Positions 56,260 through 64,000 of a DNA stretch of 64,000 nt are shown piece by piece. The DNA comes from Chitinophagaceae bacterium (GTDB lineage: Bacteria; Bacteroidota; Bacteroidia; Chitinophagales; Chitinophagaceae), in contig JADKJC010000002.1 of assembly GCA_016722465.1 (NCBI GenBank), positions 1-64,000 of the forward strand, read 5' to 3'. How positions within the stretch are numbered: the first letter of the stretch is position 1; each line of letters starts with the position of its first letter. The notes under the pieces were generated by a model that saw nothing but the letters and a program-made list of their open reading frames with translations, did not search any database and was not told the DNA's origin. Position numbers and translations under genes: made by a program.

Positions 56260-56267
56260 TATTTTCG
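56260..56267 (+). promoter_or_regulatory. -7 box TATTTTCG of tsaD
   Basis: It matches TAnnTTTG at seven of eight positions and ends four bases before the ATG. The -33 region has TTC at 20 bases. Confidence 0.4.
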
Positions 56268-56271
56268 CAAA

Positions 56272-57387
56272 ATGGATCTTGCATCAAATAATGCCTCACT
56301 CATCAGTAGAGATGTAAATTACATCAGTCCTTTGCCGGATCAGGCCGGTGCTGTTATTCTCGCCATTGAATCTTCCTGCGATGAAACTGCTGCATCTGTA
56401 TGCAAGAATGGTATCATTTTATCCAACATCATCGCCAGCCAGGCGGTGCATGAAAAATTTGGCGGCGTAGTACCCGAGCTGGCCAGCAGGGCACACATGC
56501 AAAACATTGTACCAGTTGTTGAAGCAGCCATCAAAACATCGGGTATTGCATTAAGGGATATTGATGCCATCGCTTTTACACAAGCCCCGGGATTGATCGG
56601 GGCATTGTTGGTGGGGGCACAATTTGCCAAATCGATGGCGCTTGCTTTAAACAAACCATTGATTGCAGTGCATCACATGCAGGCACATGTATTAGCCAAT
56701 TTGATCGGCGATCATAAACCTGCTTTTCCCTTTCTATGCTTAACGGTGAGCGGCGGCCATACACAAATCGTATTGTGTGAATCACCCACCGGCATGAAAG
56801 TGATTGGAGAAACCATTGATGATGCTGCCGGAGAAGCATTTGATAAAAGCGCCAAGTTGCTGGGCCTTCCTTACCCGGGCGGACCATTAATAGACCAATA
56901 CGCTGCCAATGGAAATCCACTGCGTTTTAAATTTCCGGAGCCACAAATAGCAGGATTGAATTTTAGTTTCAGTGGATTGAAAACTTCCATCCTGTATTTT
57001 TTACAGAACGCAGGCACCAGCAATGTTTTTAAAGAAGCATTCACCGCCACTGAAGCAGAAAAGCAACAGTTCATTGCAGAAAACTTAAATGATATCTGTG
57101 CCAGCATCCAGCAACGCATCATCAGCATCCTTCTCAATAAACTAAAAAAAGCGGCAAAGGAAACCGGTATCAGCAATATCTGCATGGCAGGTGGTGTAAG
57201 CGCCAACAGCGGATTGCGTAAAGCACTCACGGAAACAGGAAAAAAGATGGGCTGGCAAACATACATCCCTTCATTTGAATACTGCACCGACAATGCCGGC
57301 ATGATCGCCATCACTGCTTATTACAAATACCTGGCAAAGGATTTTGCAGACATGAGTGTAACGCCATCGGCAAGGGCTGTGTGGTAA
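56272..57387 (+). CDS. tsaD: tRNA N6-adenosine threonylcarbamoyltransferase
   Basis: TsaD transfers the threonylcarbamoyl group to A37 of tRNAs that read ANN codons. The core starts at VILAIESSCDETAASV; the iron-binding pair is in HHMQAHVLAN, with TVSGGHTQIVL, GEAFDKSAKLLGLPYPGGP and late GGVSANSGLRKAL and DNAGMIA motifs. There is no internal start before the core, so the protein has about 27 extra N-terminal residues (371 in total). Confidence 0.96.
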   Translation: MDLASNNASLISRDVNYISPLPDQAGAVILAIESSCDETAASVCKNGIILSNIIASQAVHEKFGGVVPELASRAHMQNIVPVVEAAIKTSGIALRDIDAIAFTQAPGLIGALLVGAQFAKSMALALNKPLIAVHHMQAHVLANLIGDHKPAFPFLCLTVSGGHTQIVLCESPTGMKVIGETIDDAAGEAFDKSAKLLGLPYPGGPLIDQYAANGNPLRFKFPEPQIAGLNFSFSGLKTSILYFLQNAGTSNVFKEAFTATEAEKQQFIAENLNDICASIQQRIISILLNKLKKAAKETGISNICMAGGVSANSGLRKALTETGKKMGWQTYIPSFEYCTDNAGMIAITAYYKYLAKDFADMSVTPSARAVW

Positions 57388-57391
57388 TTAA

Positions 57392-57446
57392 CCCTGAGCG
57401 TAGTCGAAGGGGCTTTCTCCCAGTATTGAGCGGAGTCGAAATACGG
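57392..57446. repeat. Two tandem imperfect palindromic units of the GAGCGGAGTCGAA type
   Basis: CCCTGAGCGTAGTCGAAGG and GTATTGAGCGGAGTCGAAATAC, each with an inverted outer arm (CCCT/AGGG; GTATT/AATAC). Related units are common between genes in Bacteroidota. Confidence 0.75.
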
Positions 57447-57510
57447 GTTGGCTCAAAAGCGCTACCTGATTTAAAATATATTTTGATACCAGCATTTTTA
57501 TTTTATGGCG

Positions 57511-57534
57511 GCATCGTTGTGTCACTCACTTGTA
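57511..57534 (+). repeat. Dispersed 24-base repeat, copy 2
   Basis: Identical, in the opposite orientation, to 25326-25349. Confidence 0.75.
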
Positions 57535-57728
57535 CCGTATACCAATTTGCATCAAAGCGAAGTTTGTCTGAACAGGGATTCAGGCTGATTAAAATGATTT
57601 ACCGGATTGTAAATTAAAGCCAGCAGACTACCAATTAAAAAATGAACTGCCTGCATCACGTTCTTAGTTTACACCAGTAACAGGGTTAGCCGCCTATTTT
57701 GGTTCGGTCCGAACGAAGTGAGGATTCA

Positions 57729-57757
57729 AACTACCCGTTGGCTAACGGATAGTTTTT
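57729..57757 (+). terminator. Terminator-like hairpin
   Basis: AACTACCCGTT/AACGGATAGTT, an 11-bp stem with one mismatch and a short loop, followed by a T run. It lies about 340 bases after tsaD. Confidence 0.5.
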
Positions 57758-57935
57758 TGAAAGAAGCAAAAGTAGCGGCGTTCCGGTAATCCCGCCATCT
57801 GCGGAGCCGGCTGTGGAGGCAACAGCATTTAATAAACCACGTTAAGCGAATAGCATAAACCCTAAACAACGGTACAAATCATCCTTCATTTTCGGATAAG
57901 AATTATTTGTACATTACAGCTACAAAAAAAAATCT

Positions 57936-60095
57936 ATGCAAGCAAAACTACTCACAGCTGCAACAGCCATATTATTCATCACCTCCTGCAACAATCAAAT
58001 GAACACAACAAAAGAAGCTTACCAATGGCCACAAGGCGTAAAAGTGCCCATAGCCGACATCAAACCGCACGAAAGAATACTACATGGCGATACTGTAGTG
58101 GACAATTATTACTGGATGATTGACTATTTTGCAAAAGGCCCGGACAGTACTAAAGTAGTGGTATACCTGACTGCTGAAAACACTTACCTGGATACCATGA
58201 TGAGCAGTACCAAAAAATTCCAGGCCGCCCTGTTCAGCGAAATGAAAGCCAGGATAAAAGAGAAAGACGAAAGTGTTCCCTACTTTAAAAATGGTTATTA
58301 CTATTACAGCAGAACAGAAGAAGGAAAAGAATATTACAAGCTCTGCCGTAAAAAAGGCAGCCTCGATGCCAAAGAAGAAATATTATTGGATGTAGATGCC
58401 ATGGCAGCGGGCAAAGCTTATTTCTCCGTATCAACAGCCGAAGTAAGTGAAGACAACAAACTGCTGGCTTATGCAGTGGATGAAGTATCAAGAAGGCAAT
58501 ATATCATCCACATTAAAAATTTAGAGACGGGAGAAATTTATAAAGATGCCGTAACAGGTACCGGCGGCGATCCCTGCTGGGCCAATGATAACAAGACATT
58601 GTTCTATACCGCCAACAACCCGGTAACACTTTTATCAGAAAAAATTAAAAGGCATACACTTGGCACTGATGAAACAACCGACGTAACAGCGTATGAAGAA
58701 AAAGACAAAAGCAATTATATCGGCGTGGGTAAAAGCAAGAATAATAAATTCATTTTTATTTATTCGCAGGCAACACTATCATCAGAAACAAGGTGGATTG
58801 ATGCAGGCAAACCTACTGATGTATTTAAATCTTTTCAGCCAAGGATGAAGGAAGTGTTGTATGATGTGGCCGTACTGGAAGATAAATTCCTGATCCGAAC
58901 CAACTGGAATGCAAAAAATTTCAGGGCAATGGAATGCCCGCTGGACAAAACAGATAGCAGCAACTGGAAAGAAGTGATACCACACCGCACTGATGTACTG
59001 CTCCAGGGAATTGATGAATTCAAAGATTTTGTGATACTGAATGAAAGAAAAGACGGGCTGGTTAAATTAAGAGTACAAAGTGTTTCAGGTAATAATGAAC
59101 ATTATATTGATTTTGGCGAACCAGCTTACGCAGCAGGTGTTGGCACCAATCCTGAATACAACAGCACCACATTAAGATACAATTATACATCACTCACCAC
59201 CCCTAACTCCGTGTATGATTACAACATGGCTGCCAAAGATAAAAAGTTGATGAAGCAGCAGGAAGTAGTAGGTGGTTATAATGCCGCAGATTATGTAACA
59301 GAGCGCCTGTATGCAACTGCCAAAGACGGTACCCGGGTACCCATATCACTGGTATATAAAAAAGGTTTTGAGAAAAATGGAGCGGCGCCTTTATTATTGT
59401 ACTCTTATGGTTCTTATGGCTACAGCACCGATGCTTCCTTCAACAGTGCAAGGTTAAGTTTATTGAACCGTGGTTTTGTATATGCTATTGCACATATCCG
59501 TGGCGGACAGGAAATGGGCAGGCAATGGTATGAAGATGGGAAGATGATGAAAAAGAAAAAGACATTGACAGACTTTATTGATTGTGGTGAATTTTTGATC
59601 AAAGAAAAATACACTTCCAAAGGGCATTTGTATGCACAGGGTGGCAGTGCCGGCGGCTTACTGATGGGAGCTGTTACCAACATGGCCCCCGACCTGTGGA
59701 ATGGCATCATCGCACAGGTTCCGTTTGTAGACGTGGTGAACACCATGCTGGATGAAAGCATTCCACTTACCACCAATGAATTTGACGAATGGGGTAATCC
59801 AAAAAACAAAGAGGCCTATGATTACATGAAGAGTTACTCACCGTATGAAAATGTAGCGAAGAAAAATTACCCTAACATTTTAGTTACAACAGGCTTGCAC
59901 GATAGCCAGGTGCAATATTTTGAACCGGCCAAGTGGGTAGCAAAATTAAGGGCAATGAAGACTGATAAAAATTTATTATTACTGCACACCAATATGGCAT
60001 TCGGCCATGGCGGCGCTTCCGGCAGGTTTGATTATTTAAAAGATGTGGCGTTGAATTATGCATTCTTATTAGCGCTGGAAGGCATCACTAACTAA
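57936..60095 (+). CDS. Lipoprotein S9 prolyl oligopeptidase (oligopeptidase B-like)
   Basis: A serine oligopeptidase of family S9A, here exported as a lipoprotein: the lipobox around Cys18 (ILFITSC) suggests anchoring to the outer membrane. The N-terminal beta-propeller covers about residues 80-430. The catalytic alpha/beta-hydrolase domain has Ser571 (GGSAGGLLMG), Asp656 (TGLHDSQVQYFEP) and His691 (NMAFGHGG), with the RGGQEMGRQWYEDGK motif before them. At 719 residues it has the usual length. It cleaves short peptides after basic or prolyl residues depending on subtype; the motif set is nearer to oligopeptidase B. Confidence 0.93.
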   Translation: MQAKLLTAATAILFITSCNNQMNTTKEAYQWPQGVKVPIADIKPHERILHGDTVVDNYYWMIDYFAKGPDSTKVVVYLTAENTYLDTMMSSTKKFQAALFSEMKARIKEKDESVPYFKNGYYYYSRTEEGKEYYKLCRKKGSLDAKEEILLDVDAMAAGKAYFSVSTAEVSEDNKLLAYAVDEVSRRQYIIHIKNLETGEIYKDAVTGTGGDPCWANDNKTLFYTANNPVTLLSEKIKRHTLGTDETTDVTAYEEKDKSNYIGVGKSKNNKFIFIYSQATLSSETRWIDAGKPTDVFKSFQPRMKEVLYDVAVLEDKFLIRTNWNAKNFRAMECPLDKTDSSNWKEVIPHRTDVLLQGIDEFKDFVILNERKDGLVKLRVQSVSGNNEHYIDFGEPAYAAGVGTNPEYNSTTLRYNYTSLTTPNSVYDYNMAAKDKKLMKQQEVVGGYNAADYVTERLYATAKDGTRVPISLVYKKGFEKNGAAPLLLYSYGSYGYSTDASFNSARLSLLNRGFVYAIAHIRGGQEMGRQWYEDGKMMKKKKTLTDFIDCGEFLIKEKYTSKGHLYAQGGSAGGLLMGAVTNMAPDLWNGIIAQVPFVDVVNTMLDESIPLTTNEFDEWGNPKNKEAYDYMKSYSPYENVAKKNYPNILVTTGLHDSQVQYFEPAKWVAKLRAMKTDKNLLLLHTNMAFGHGGASGRFDYLKDVALNYAFLLALEGITN

Positions 60096-60114
60096 GAATA
60101 TTTTTGCAGGGAAT

Positions 60115-60148
60115 GCCGGGAGATTTAACGTCTTTCCGGCTTCCCGGC
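60115..60148. other. Hairpin-forming inverted repeat after the oligopeptidase gene
   Basis: GCCGGGA (60115-60121) and TCCCGGC (60142-60148) frame a 20-base loop. It may be a weak terminator; there is no T tract. Confidence 0.35.
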
Positions 60149-60173
60149 TACATGATAAATCCCTGCTGGTAAA

Positions 60174-60896
60174 ATGCCCAACAATTATTTTCAATTCAAA
60201 CAGTTTACCGTTTACCAGGATCGTTGTGCGATGAAAGTTTGCACAGATGCCTGCCTTTTTGGAGCTTATGTGACAGAACTGATCATCAAAGAAAATATTG
60301 CAGCAAGTAACATACTTGATATCGGCTCCGGCACCGGCCTGTTAACTTTAATGCTGGCACAAAAAACAACCACCCAAATTGATGCTGTGGAAATTGATGA
60401 AGTTGCCTATCAACAAGCAGCAAATAATTTCAGTGAATCTCCCTGGGGAGAAAGGCTGCATATTTTTAATGATGACATCACCGCATTCCGCCCTGGTAAA
60501 AAATATGATTGCATCATCAGTAATCCGCCATTTTTTGAAGACGACCTTAAAAGCGTTGATAAAAATAAAAATGCCGCTAAGCATGATACAACTTTAACGC
60601 TGCAGCAATTATTGAGTGTTGCCAACGCATTTATTATTGACGATGGCATATTTGCAGTACTGCTCCCCATTCATCGTGTAAACTATTGTATGGAGGAAGC
60701 GGCAAAACTGAACTTATTTCTCCATAAAAAAGTACTGGTAAAACAAACACCGACACATGATTTTTTCAGGGGGATACTCATTTTCAGTAACCATTCATCC
60801 ACATTGATGGAGGAAACAATCACAATTAAAAATGATACAGGAAATTACAGCGAGCGGTTTGAGGAATTACTGAAGGATTATTATTTGTACCTGTAG
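60174..60896 (+). CDS. trmN6: tRNA1(Val) adenine-37 N6-methyltransferase
   Basis: A SAM-dependent methyltransferase of the YfiC/TrmN6 family that modifies A37 of tRNA-Val. The family start FQFKQFTVYQDRCAMKVCTDACLFGAYV is complete; motif I is ILDIGSGTGLLTLML and the N6-adenine motif is IISNPPFFED. The 240 residues match the family. It overlaps the convergent NDT-like gene by 16 bases. Confidence 0.92.
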   Translation: MPNNYFQFKQFTVYQDRCAMKVCTDACLFGAYVTELIIKENIAASNILDIGSGTGLLTLMLAQKTTTQIDAVEIDEVAYQQAANNFSESPWGERLHIFNDDITAFRPGKKYDCIISNPPFFEDDLKSVDKNKNAAKHDTTLTLQQLLSVANAFIIDDGIFAVLLPIHRVNYCMEEAAKLNLFLHKKVLVKQTPTHDFFRGILIFSNHSSTLMEETITIKNDTGNYSERFEELLKDYYLYL

Positions 60897-61303
60897 CCAG
60901 GATATTTTCTGCTCACCATTTCCAAAACCTGCCTCAACTGTATTCTCAGATCATCTATATCGCCATATACAACCTGGTAATCACTGGCGCCAGCCACGGT
61001 TGTGGAATGTTCTGCAATACTTTTTCTTAAATAAATAACGGGTTTAGTCTTTCCCTTTGCATAGCCAACCTCTACACCAATCCCGATTGCCTTTTCAGAA
61101 GTTTCAGCAATCAAAAAACCAGATTGGTCAATATCAGCAAAAGCCTGCAGCATCATCTGCTGTTCCTGGCTTTTATCAAAACTGTAATGATCAACAAATA
61201 CAAATGGCTTTATTCCATACCGATGCAGCAATTCAATGATCGCCTGAACTTCTGCATTCAATAATTGACGCCTGCTGAAACTGATTGAAATATATGCCTG
61301 CAT
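60881..61303 (-). CDS. Nucleoside 2-deoxyribosyltransferase-like protein
   Basis: A 140-residue single-domain protein related to the nucleoside 2-deoxyribosyltransferase/TIR-like group: the start AYISISFSRRQLL, an HYSFDKSQEQQ stretch, DIDQSGFLIAE and GIGVEVGYAKGKTKPVIYL, in which the Glu is the candidate catalytic residue. Base exchange between nucleosides or hydrolysis is the family expectation; substrate unknown. It begins 11 bases after the saccharopine-dehydrogenase-like gene and is probably cotranscribed. Confidence 0.75.
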   Translation of the reverse strand: MQAYISISFSRRQLLNAEVQAIIELLHRYGIKPFVFVDHYSFDKSQEQQMMLQAFADIDQSGFLIAETSEKAIGIGVEVGYAKGKTKPVIYLRKSIAEHSTTVAGASDYQVVYGDIDDLRIQLRQVLEMVSRKYPGYRYK

Positions 61304-61314
61304 CAGCTGTTGTT

Positions 61315-62532
61315 TTATATCCCCCCGTATTGGTTCATATAATCAAAGGGCTGCGTAATATTTCCTTTGCTTACCATCGTTGCCCTGTCAATTAAGGCGC
61401 TGTCGCCTTTCACCAGGTCTTCCAGTACATACTTTATCAATTGCTCTCCAAAATACTGGCTGGCATCTCTTGGCAATTCATTGGGCAAATTACCCACGGC
61501 CATTACATCAATGCTGTCAGGCAGATAAGGTGCTGTTTTTTCTTTCGAAATTTTATCAACTCCATATACGGGGTTGCTGATACGCTGATCCCCAAGATTG
61601 ATGGGAACAGAACCATGTTCATCATCCGTAATATCAGCAATCGTCTGAATAGAAAATGTATCATCAATATCCCCCAGCTCAAACAGTCTTGGCACATTCT
61701 CCGTCCAGTACACACCATTCATCAATATATCAGTGCATTTGGTAAAAGGCAAAAAGCGGCAGCGGTATGCTGAGGGGTGCTCATGAAAATGGTCCCGTTT
61801 ATAGGTCTTCAATTCTTTATGTGTATACAGGTCGGCGCCTTTCAATTGTACATACACCGGGTAACTGAATTTTCTTTCCAGGTATTCATCCGGTTCTACC
61901 TCGGTAATACCCATCAGGTTCATCACTTCCAGTACACCATGTGCCACACGGCCACTACCTGTAACGGCTATTTTAATGTTTGGTACTTTCAATCCGAAAT
62001 AAGTATGTATCAAGGTGCGGTAATCTTTACATTCATGCACAGGATTTAATGCGAAACTGCCGGTTCTTTTTCCGTAAGCCATCATACCATTGTGAGCACC
62101 TACAATTCCTGCAAAAAAACCAAAGCCCAATACCCTTTGTCCATCTTCATGCACCAGGCATTCATAATCCACCAGTGTAATTTTTTATCGAGGATAGCTT
62201 TGAATAATTTTGGTTGTGAGACTGCAGTTTTTTGGTGTGTGAGAAAAAAGGTAGGTCTTTCCGGGAATCAGCATATCAACAGGCACTTCCTTTATACCCA
62301 ACAAGATATCACACTCCCCCATATCTTCTTTTATCTCCACCCCTGCCAGTTCAAATTCTTTGTCACTAAAACAGCGGTTGGTAGAATGTTGTGCCACCAC
62401 TTTGATGGCCGGGAAATTTTTACGCAGCCACCTGCATTGTGCAGGCGTAAGTGCCACCCTGTTATCAGCAGGAGTTTTACCTTCACGAATCAGTCCAATT
62501 TGCAGCATCAATCGTTTTATTTTGGGCGGCAA
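61315..62532 (-). CDS. Saccharopine-dehydrogenase/alanine-dehydrogenase-like oxidoreductase with internal stop
   Basis: An NAD(P)-dependent enzyme of the AlaDH/PNT-N and lysine-type saccharopine dehydrogenase group. The N-terminal piece (62185-62532) reads LQIGLIREGKTPADNRVALTP, FSDKEFELAGVEI, LLGIKEVP; the C-terminal piece (61315-62172) begins with DYECLVHEDGQRVLGFG and has the nucleotide-binding AVTGSGRVAHGVLEVM. They are in the same frame with one TAA between them. Three T runs on the plus strand (62181-62186, 62208-62211, 62228-62233) each missing one base would explain this: the corrected protein reads ...SHTPKKLQSHNQKLFKAILD then KKITLVDYECL, about 406 residues. Substrate is not certain from the sequence. 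Confidence 0.82.
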
Positions 62533-62601
62533 GATACTGAATCCTTTGGAGCTGGTTGATGATAAATAACAGAATCATCTTCCGAAAAAAATTGCTTTAC
62601 T

Positions 62602-62609
62602 TAATTTTG
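62602..62609 (+). promoter_or_regulatory. -7 box TAATTTTG of hscB
   Basis: A perfect TAnnTTTG ending four bases before the ATG at 62614, with TTC at the -33 position 19 bases upstream. Confidence 0.5.
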
Positions 62610-62613
62610 CTGT

Positions 62614-63093
62614 ATGAACTATTTTGAATTATTTGACATGCCGGTAAGTATTGCTGTTGACAGTGCAGCACTGGCAAAAAAATATGTGGAGCTACAGAAA
62701 AAATATCATCCTGATTTTTATATGCAGGAAAATGAAGCCACACAGGAAGCATCGCTTGAAAAGTCATCCGAAATAAACAAAGCATTAAAAGTGCTTAAGA
62801 ACCCCGATGCCACTATTTTTTATGTACTGCTATTAAAAAATCTGGCAGAACCTGAGGAAAAATTCCAATTACCACCCGATTTTTTGATGGAAGTAATGGA
62901 ACTCAATGAGCACTTATCTGAAGATTCTGTCGCTGCCATTGCCGCATTTGAAAAAGATATTTACGCTGAAGTGAGTCCAATCATAGCAAACTACGATGAT
63001 GATACCATCAGCAAGGAAGACCTGCTGAAACTGAAAGAATATTATTACAAGAAAAAATACTTGCAACGTATTTTGGACAGAATAGCCGGATAA
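62614..63093 (+). CDS. hscB: Fe-S cluster assembly co-chaperone HscB
   Basis: A J-domain co-chaperone that brings the IscU-type scaffold to HscA for cluster transfer. The 159 residues start MNYFELFDMPVSIAVDSAAL and have the HPD motif in KKYHPDFYMQ and the C-terminal helical domain (LPPDFLMEVMELNEHL). No other isc gene is adjacent. tRNA-Leu follows 25 bases after the stop. It is divergent from the saccharopine-dehydrogenase-like gene. Confidence 0.9.
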   Translation: MNYFELFDMPVSIAVDSAALAKKYVELQKKYHPDFYMQENEATQEASLEKSSEINKALKVLKNPDATIFYVLLLKNLAEPEEKFQLPPDFLMEVMELNEHLSEDSVAAIAAFEKDIYAEVSPIIANYDDDTISKEDLLKLKEYYYKKKYLQRILDRIAG

Positions 63094-63118
63094 TGTAATA
63101 TTGCAACCCAATTCAAAT

Positions 63119-63201
63119 GCCCAGATGGCGGAATTGGTAGACGCAGCAGACTCAAAATCTGCCGCCCACAAGGTGTGCAGGTTCGATTCCTGTTCTGGGC
63201 A
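63119..63201 (+). tRNA. tRNA-Leu (anticodon CAA)
   Basis: An 83-base class II tRNA with acceptor GCCCAGA/TCTGGGC, anticodon stem-loop GCAGACTCAAAATCTGC giving CAA, a long variable arm and the T loop GTTCGATTC. The 3' CCA is not encoded. Confidence 0.95.
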
Positions 63202-63204
63202 CGT

Positions 63205-63235
63205 AAAAGCTTTCCATTAAACGGAAGGCTTTTTT
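63205..63235 (+). terminator. Terminator after tRNA-Leu
   Basis: The stem AAAAGCTTTCC/GGAAGGCTTTT (one G-T pair), a 7-base loop and a T tail. Confidence 0.85.
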
Positions 63236-63527
63236 CATTTATTTACCCGTTCAACTCCAAAATACACCTGTTTAGCCAATATTTTTTCGGCGTAATAATT
63301 GCGACACATAGCTTTATTGTAAATTTGAGTGCTCAAAAAACACTGCCTTAACCAGCTCAATCACTTATTGCAGTTTTACAAACAACCACTCTACGTTTTG
63401 CATCCGTTCTTATTATAACAAAAACCACTGGTTGTGGGTGGGTGATTTTTATGAAAGAGATTCGCAGTACTGCAACCAACCTAAGAAAACAGCAATACTT
63501 ACCTGAACCTCTAACAATTAAGGCTGC
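63236..63527. other. Intergenic, nothing recognised
   Basis: About 290 bases between the tRNA-Leu terminator and the surface-protein gene. I see no gene or clear promoter. Confidence 0.4.
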
Positions 63528-64000
63528 ATGAAAAATGCTTTACACCAGACTATTGGATGTCGTTACCTATTACTAACTGTAGTGTTGTTATCCTTTGCCT
63601 GTAATAAGCTGCATAGCCAAAACTCATTCAGACAAACAGCAGCCAACACCATCTTTTCTACTGATCAAAAAAACAACAGCTCTGAAGATCCGTTTGGCAT
63701 CAACGGCAGGTTTATTCAAAACATCGGACAGTATGGTGATTATCTGTCCGGACATACTGAGATGGGTGCTATTCAATATGGATATGAAGGATTGGGAATG
63801 CCGGTACTTTTTACGCAAAAAGGATTTATACAATTGCAGCGAAAAGCACCGGAATTGAATGAAGAGGAAAGAGAAAAGCAGGAACGAAAAGGCACCAGAC
63901 AGGAAGATGCCTTTCAAAAAATAATCCCTGAAGACCGCTGTATTACGATGGAATGGTTAAATGCCAATCCAACCCCTTTGGTAATTGCAGAAGAAAAAAC
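63528..64000 (+). CDS. N-terminus of a DUF7948/SBBP-type surface protein, cut by the window end
   Basis: An open frame from ATG 63528 with no stop to the window edge (157 codons visible). It has a signal peptide with a Cys (LLLTVVLLSFACNKLHSQ). After a low-complexity linker comes RFIQNIGQYGDYL, an F-x-x-N-x-G-Q motif, and a LGMPVLFTQKGFIQLQRK strand pair. This is the start of the DUF7948 domain, which in Bacteroidota precedes SBBP beta-propeller, PKD and gliding-motility-type C-terminal domains. A large cell-surface protein is therefore expected beyond the window. Confidence 0.8.
   Translation, partial: MKNALHQTIGCRYLLLTVVLLSFACNKLHSQNSFRQTAANTIFSTDQKNNSSEDPFGINGRFIQNIGQYGDYLSGHTEMGAIQYGYEGLGMPVLFTQKGFIQLQRKAPELNEEEREKQERKGTRQEDAFQKIIPEDRCITMEWLNANPTPLVIAEEK

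Larger units (their letters stand above)
57388..57935. other. Repeat-bearing intergenic region
   Basis: No gene. In order it holds two GAGCGxAGTCGAA units (57392-57446), the 24-base dispersed repeat (57511-57534), a small palindrome GTTCGGTCCGAAC (57702-57714) and a terminator-like hairpin (57729-57755). A 78-codon frame here is built over these repeats and is not credible. Confidence 0.7.

Noticed and set aside
57381..57617. 78-codon frame after tsaD
   Set aside because: It is built from intergenic repeats and begins inside the tsaD stop region.

Overview
The window reads as a chromosomal segment of a Bacteroidota bacterium, most likely a Chitinophagaceae relative (inference). The signs are a type IX secretion C-terminal sorting domain on a giant surface protein, SprB-like and DUF7948-type surface modules, TAnnTTTG-type -7 boxes, moderate AT content, and Bacteroidota-style versions of the housekeeping genes.

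Layout. 1-3450 is an accessory strip: a tyrosine recombinase, a SnoaL-like secreted protein and an AT-rich CPBP-like membrane protein bounded by inverted repeats and an attC-like fold. 3680-5632 is a TPR/class III adenylate cyclase. 5862-23255 is one unbroken 5797-residue secreted multidomain protein (G8-like modules, leucine-rich repeats, HYR, three LamG domains, an S8-like peptidase, MBG modules, seven 68-residue repeats, SdrD-B domains, sorting domain). 23256-25612 is mostly non-coding apart from a phosphodiester glycosidase. 25613-34956 is a compact housekeeping block: tRNA-Arg, rlmH, rhomboid, tilS, SirB1-like, DUF952, GNAT, CsaA-like, ArsR, ogt, cdd, lepB and a CBM48 protein. 35839-38530 holds two secreted beta-rich proteins. 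38667-47790 holds an RRM protein, murB, priA, plsC, rplU-rpmA, a histone H1-like peptide, polX and a DUF922 protein. 47851-53580 is transport (MFS, DedA fusion, dicarboxylate symporter, APC permease). 53723-63201 holds an esterase, ABC permease, tsaD, prolyl oligopeptidase, trmN6, an NDT-like protein, a saccharopine-dehydrogenase-like enzyme, hscB and tRNA-Leu. The window ends inside another large surface protein.

A property of the data matters for every reader: at least ten genes are broken by losses of one base, nearly all in homopolymer runs, and each is restored by adding one base per run. I read this as uncorrected sequencing error, so these genes are annotated as single CDSs spanning the break. 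The giant gene has no such break.

Most notable for follow-up: the attC-like cassette boundary next to a non-IntI recombinase; the giant protein with a Glu where the peptidase His is expected and an AKAAVN hexapeptide repeat; a recurring TAnnTTT(G/C)-4 nt-ATG arrangement suggesting leaderless transcripts; a dicarboxylate symporter with a large insertion and a His-rich tail; and a DedA protein fused to a carboxypeptidase-regulatory-like domain.
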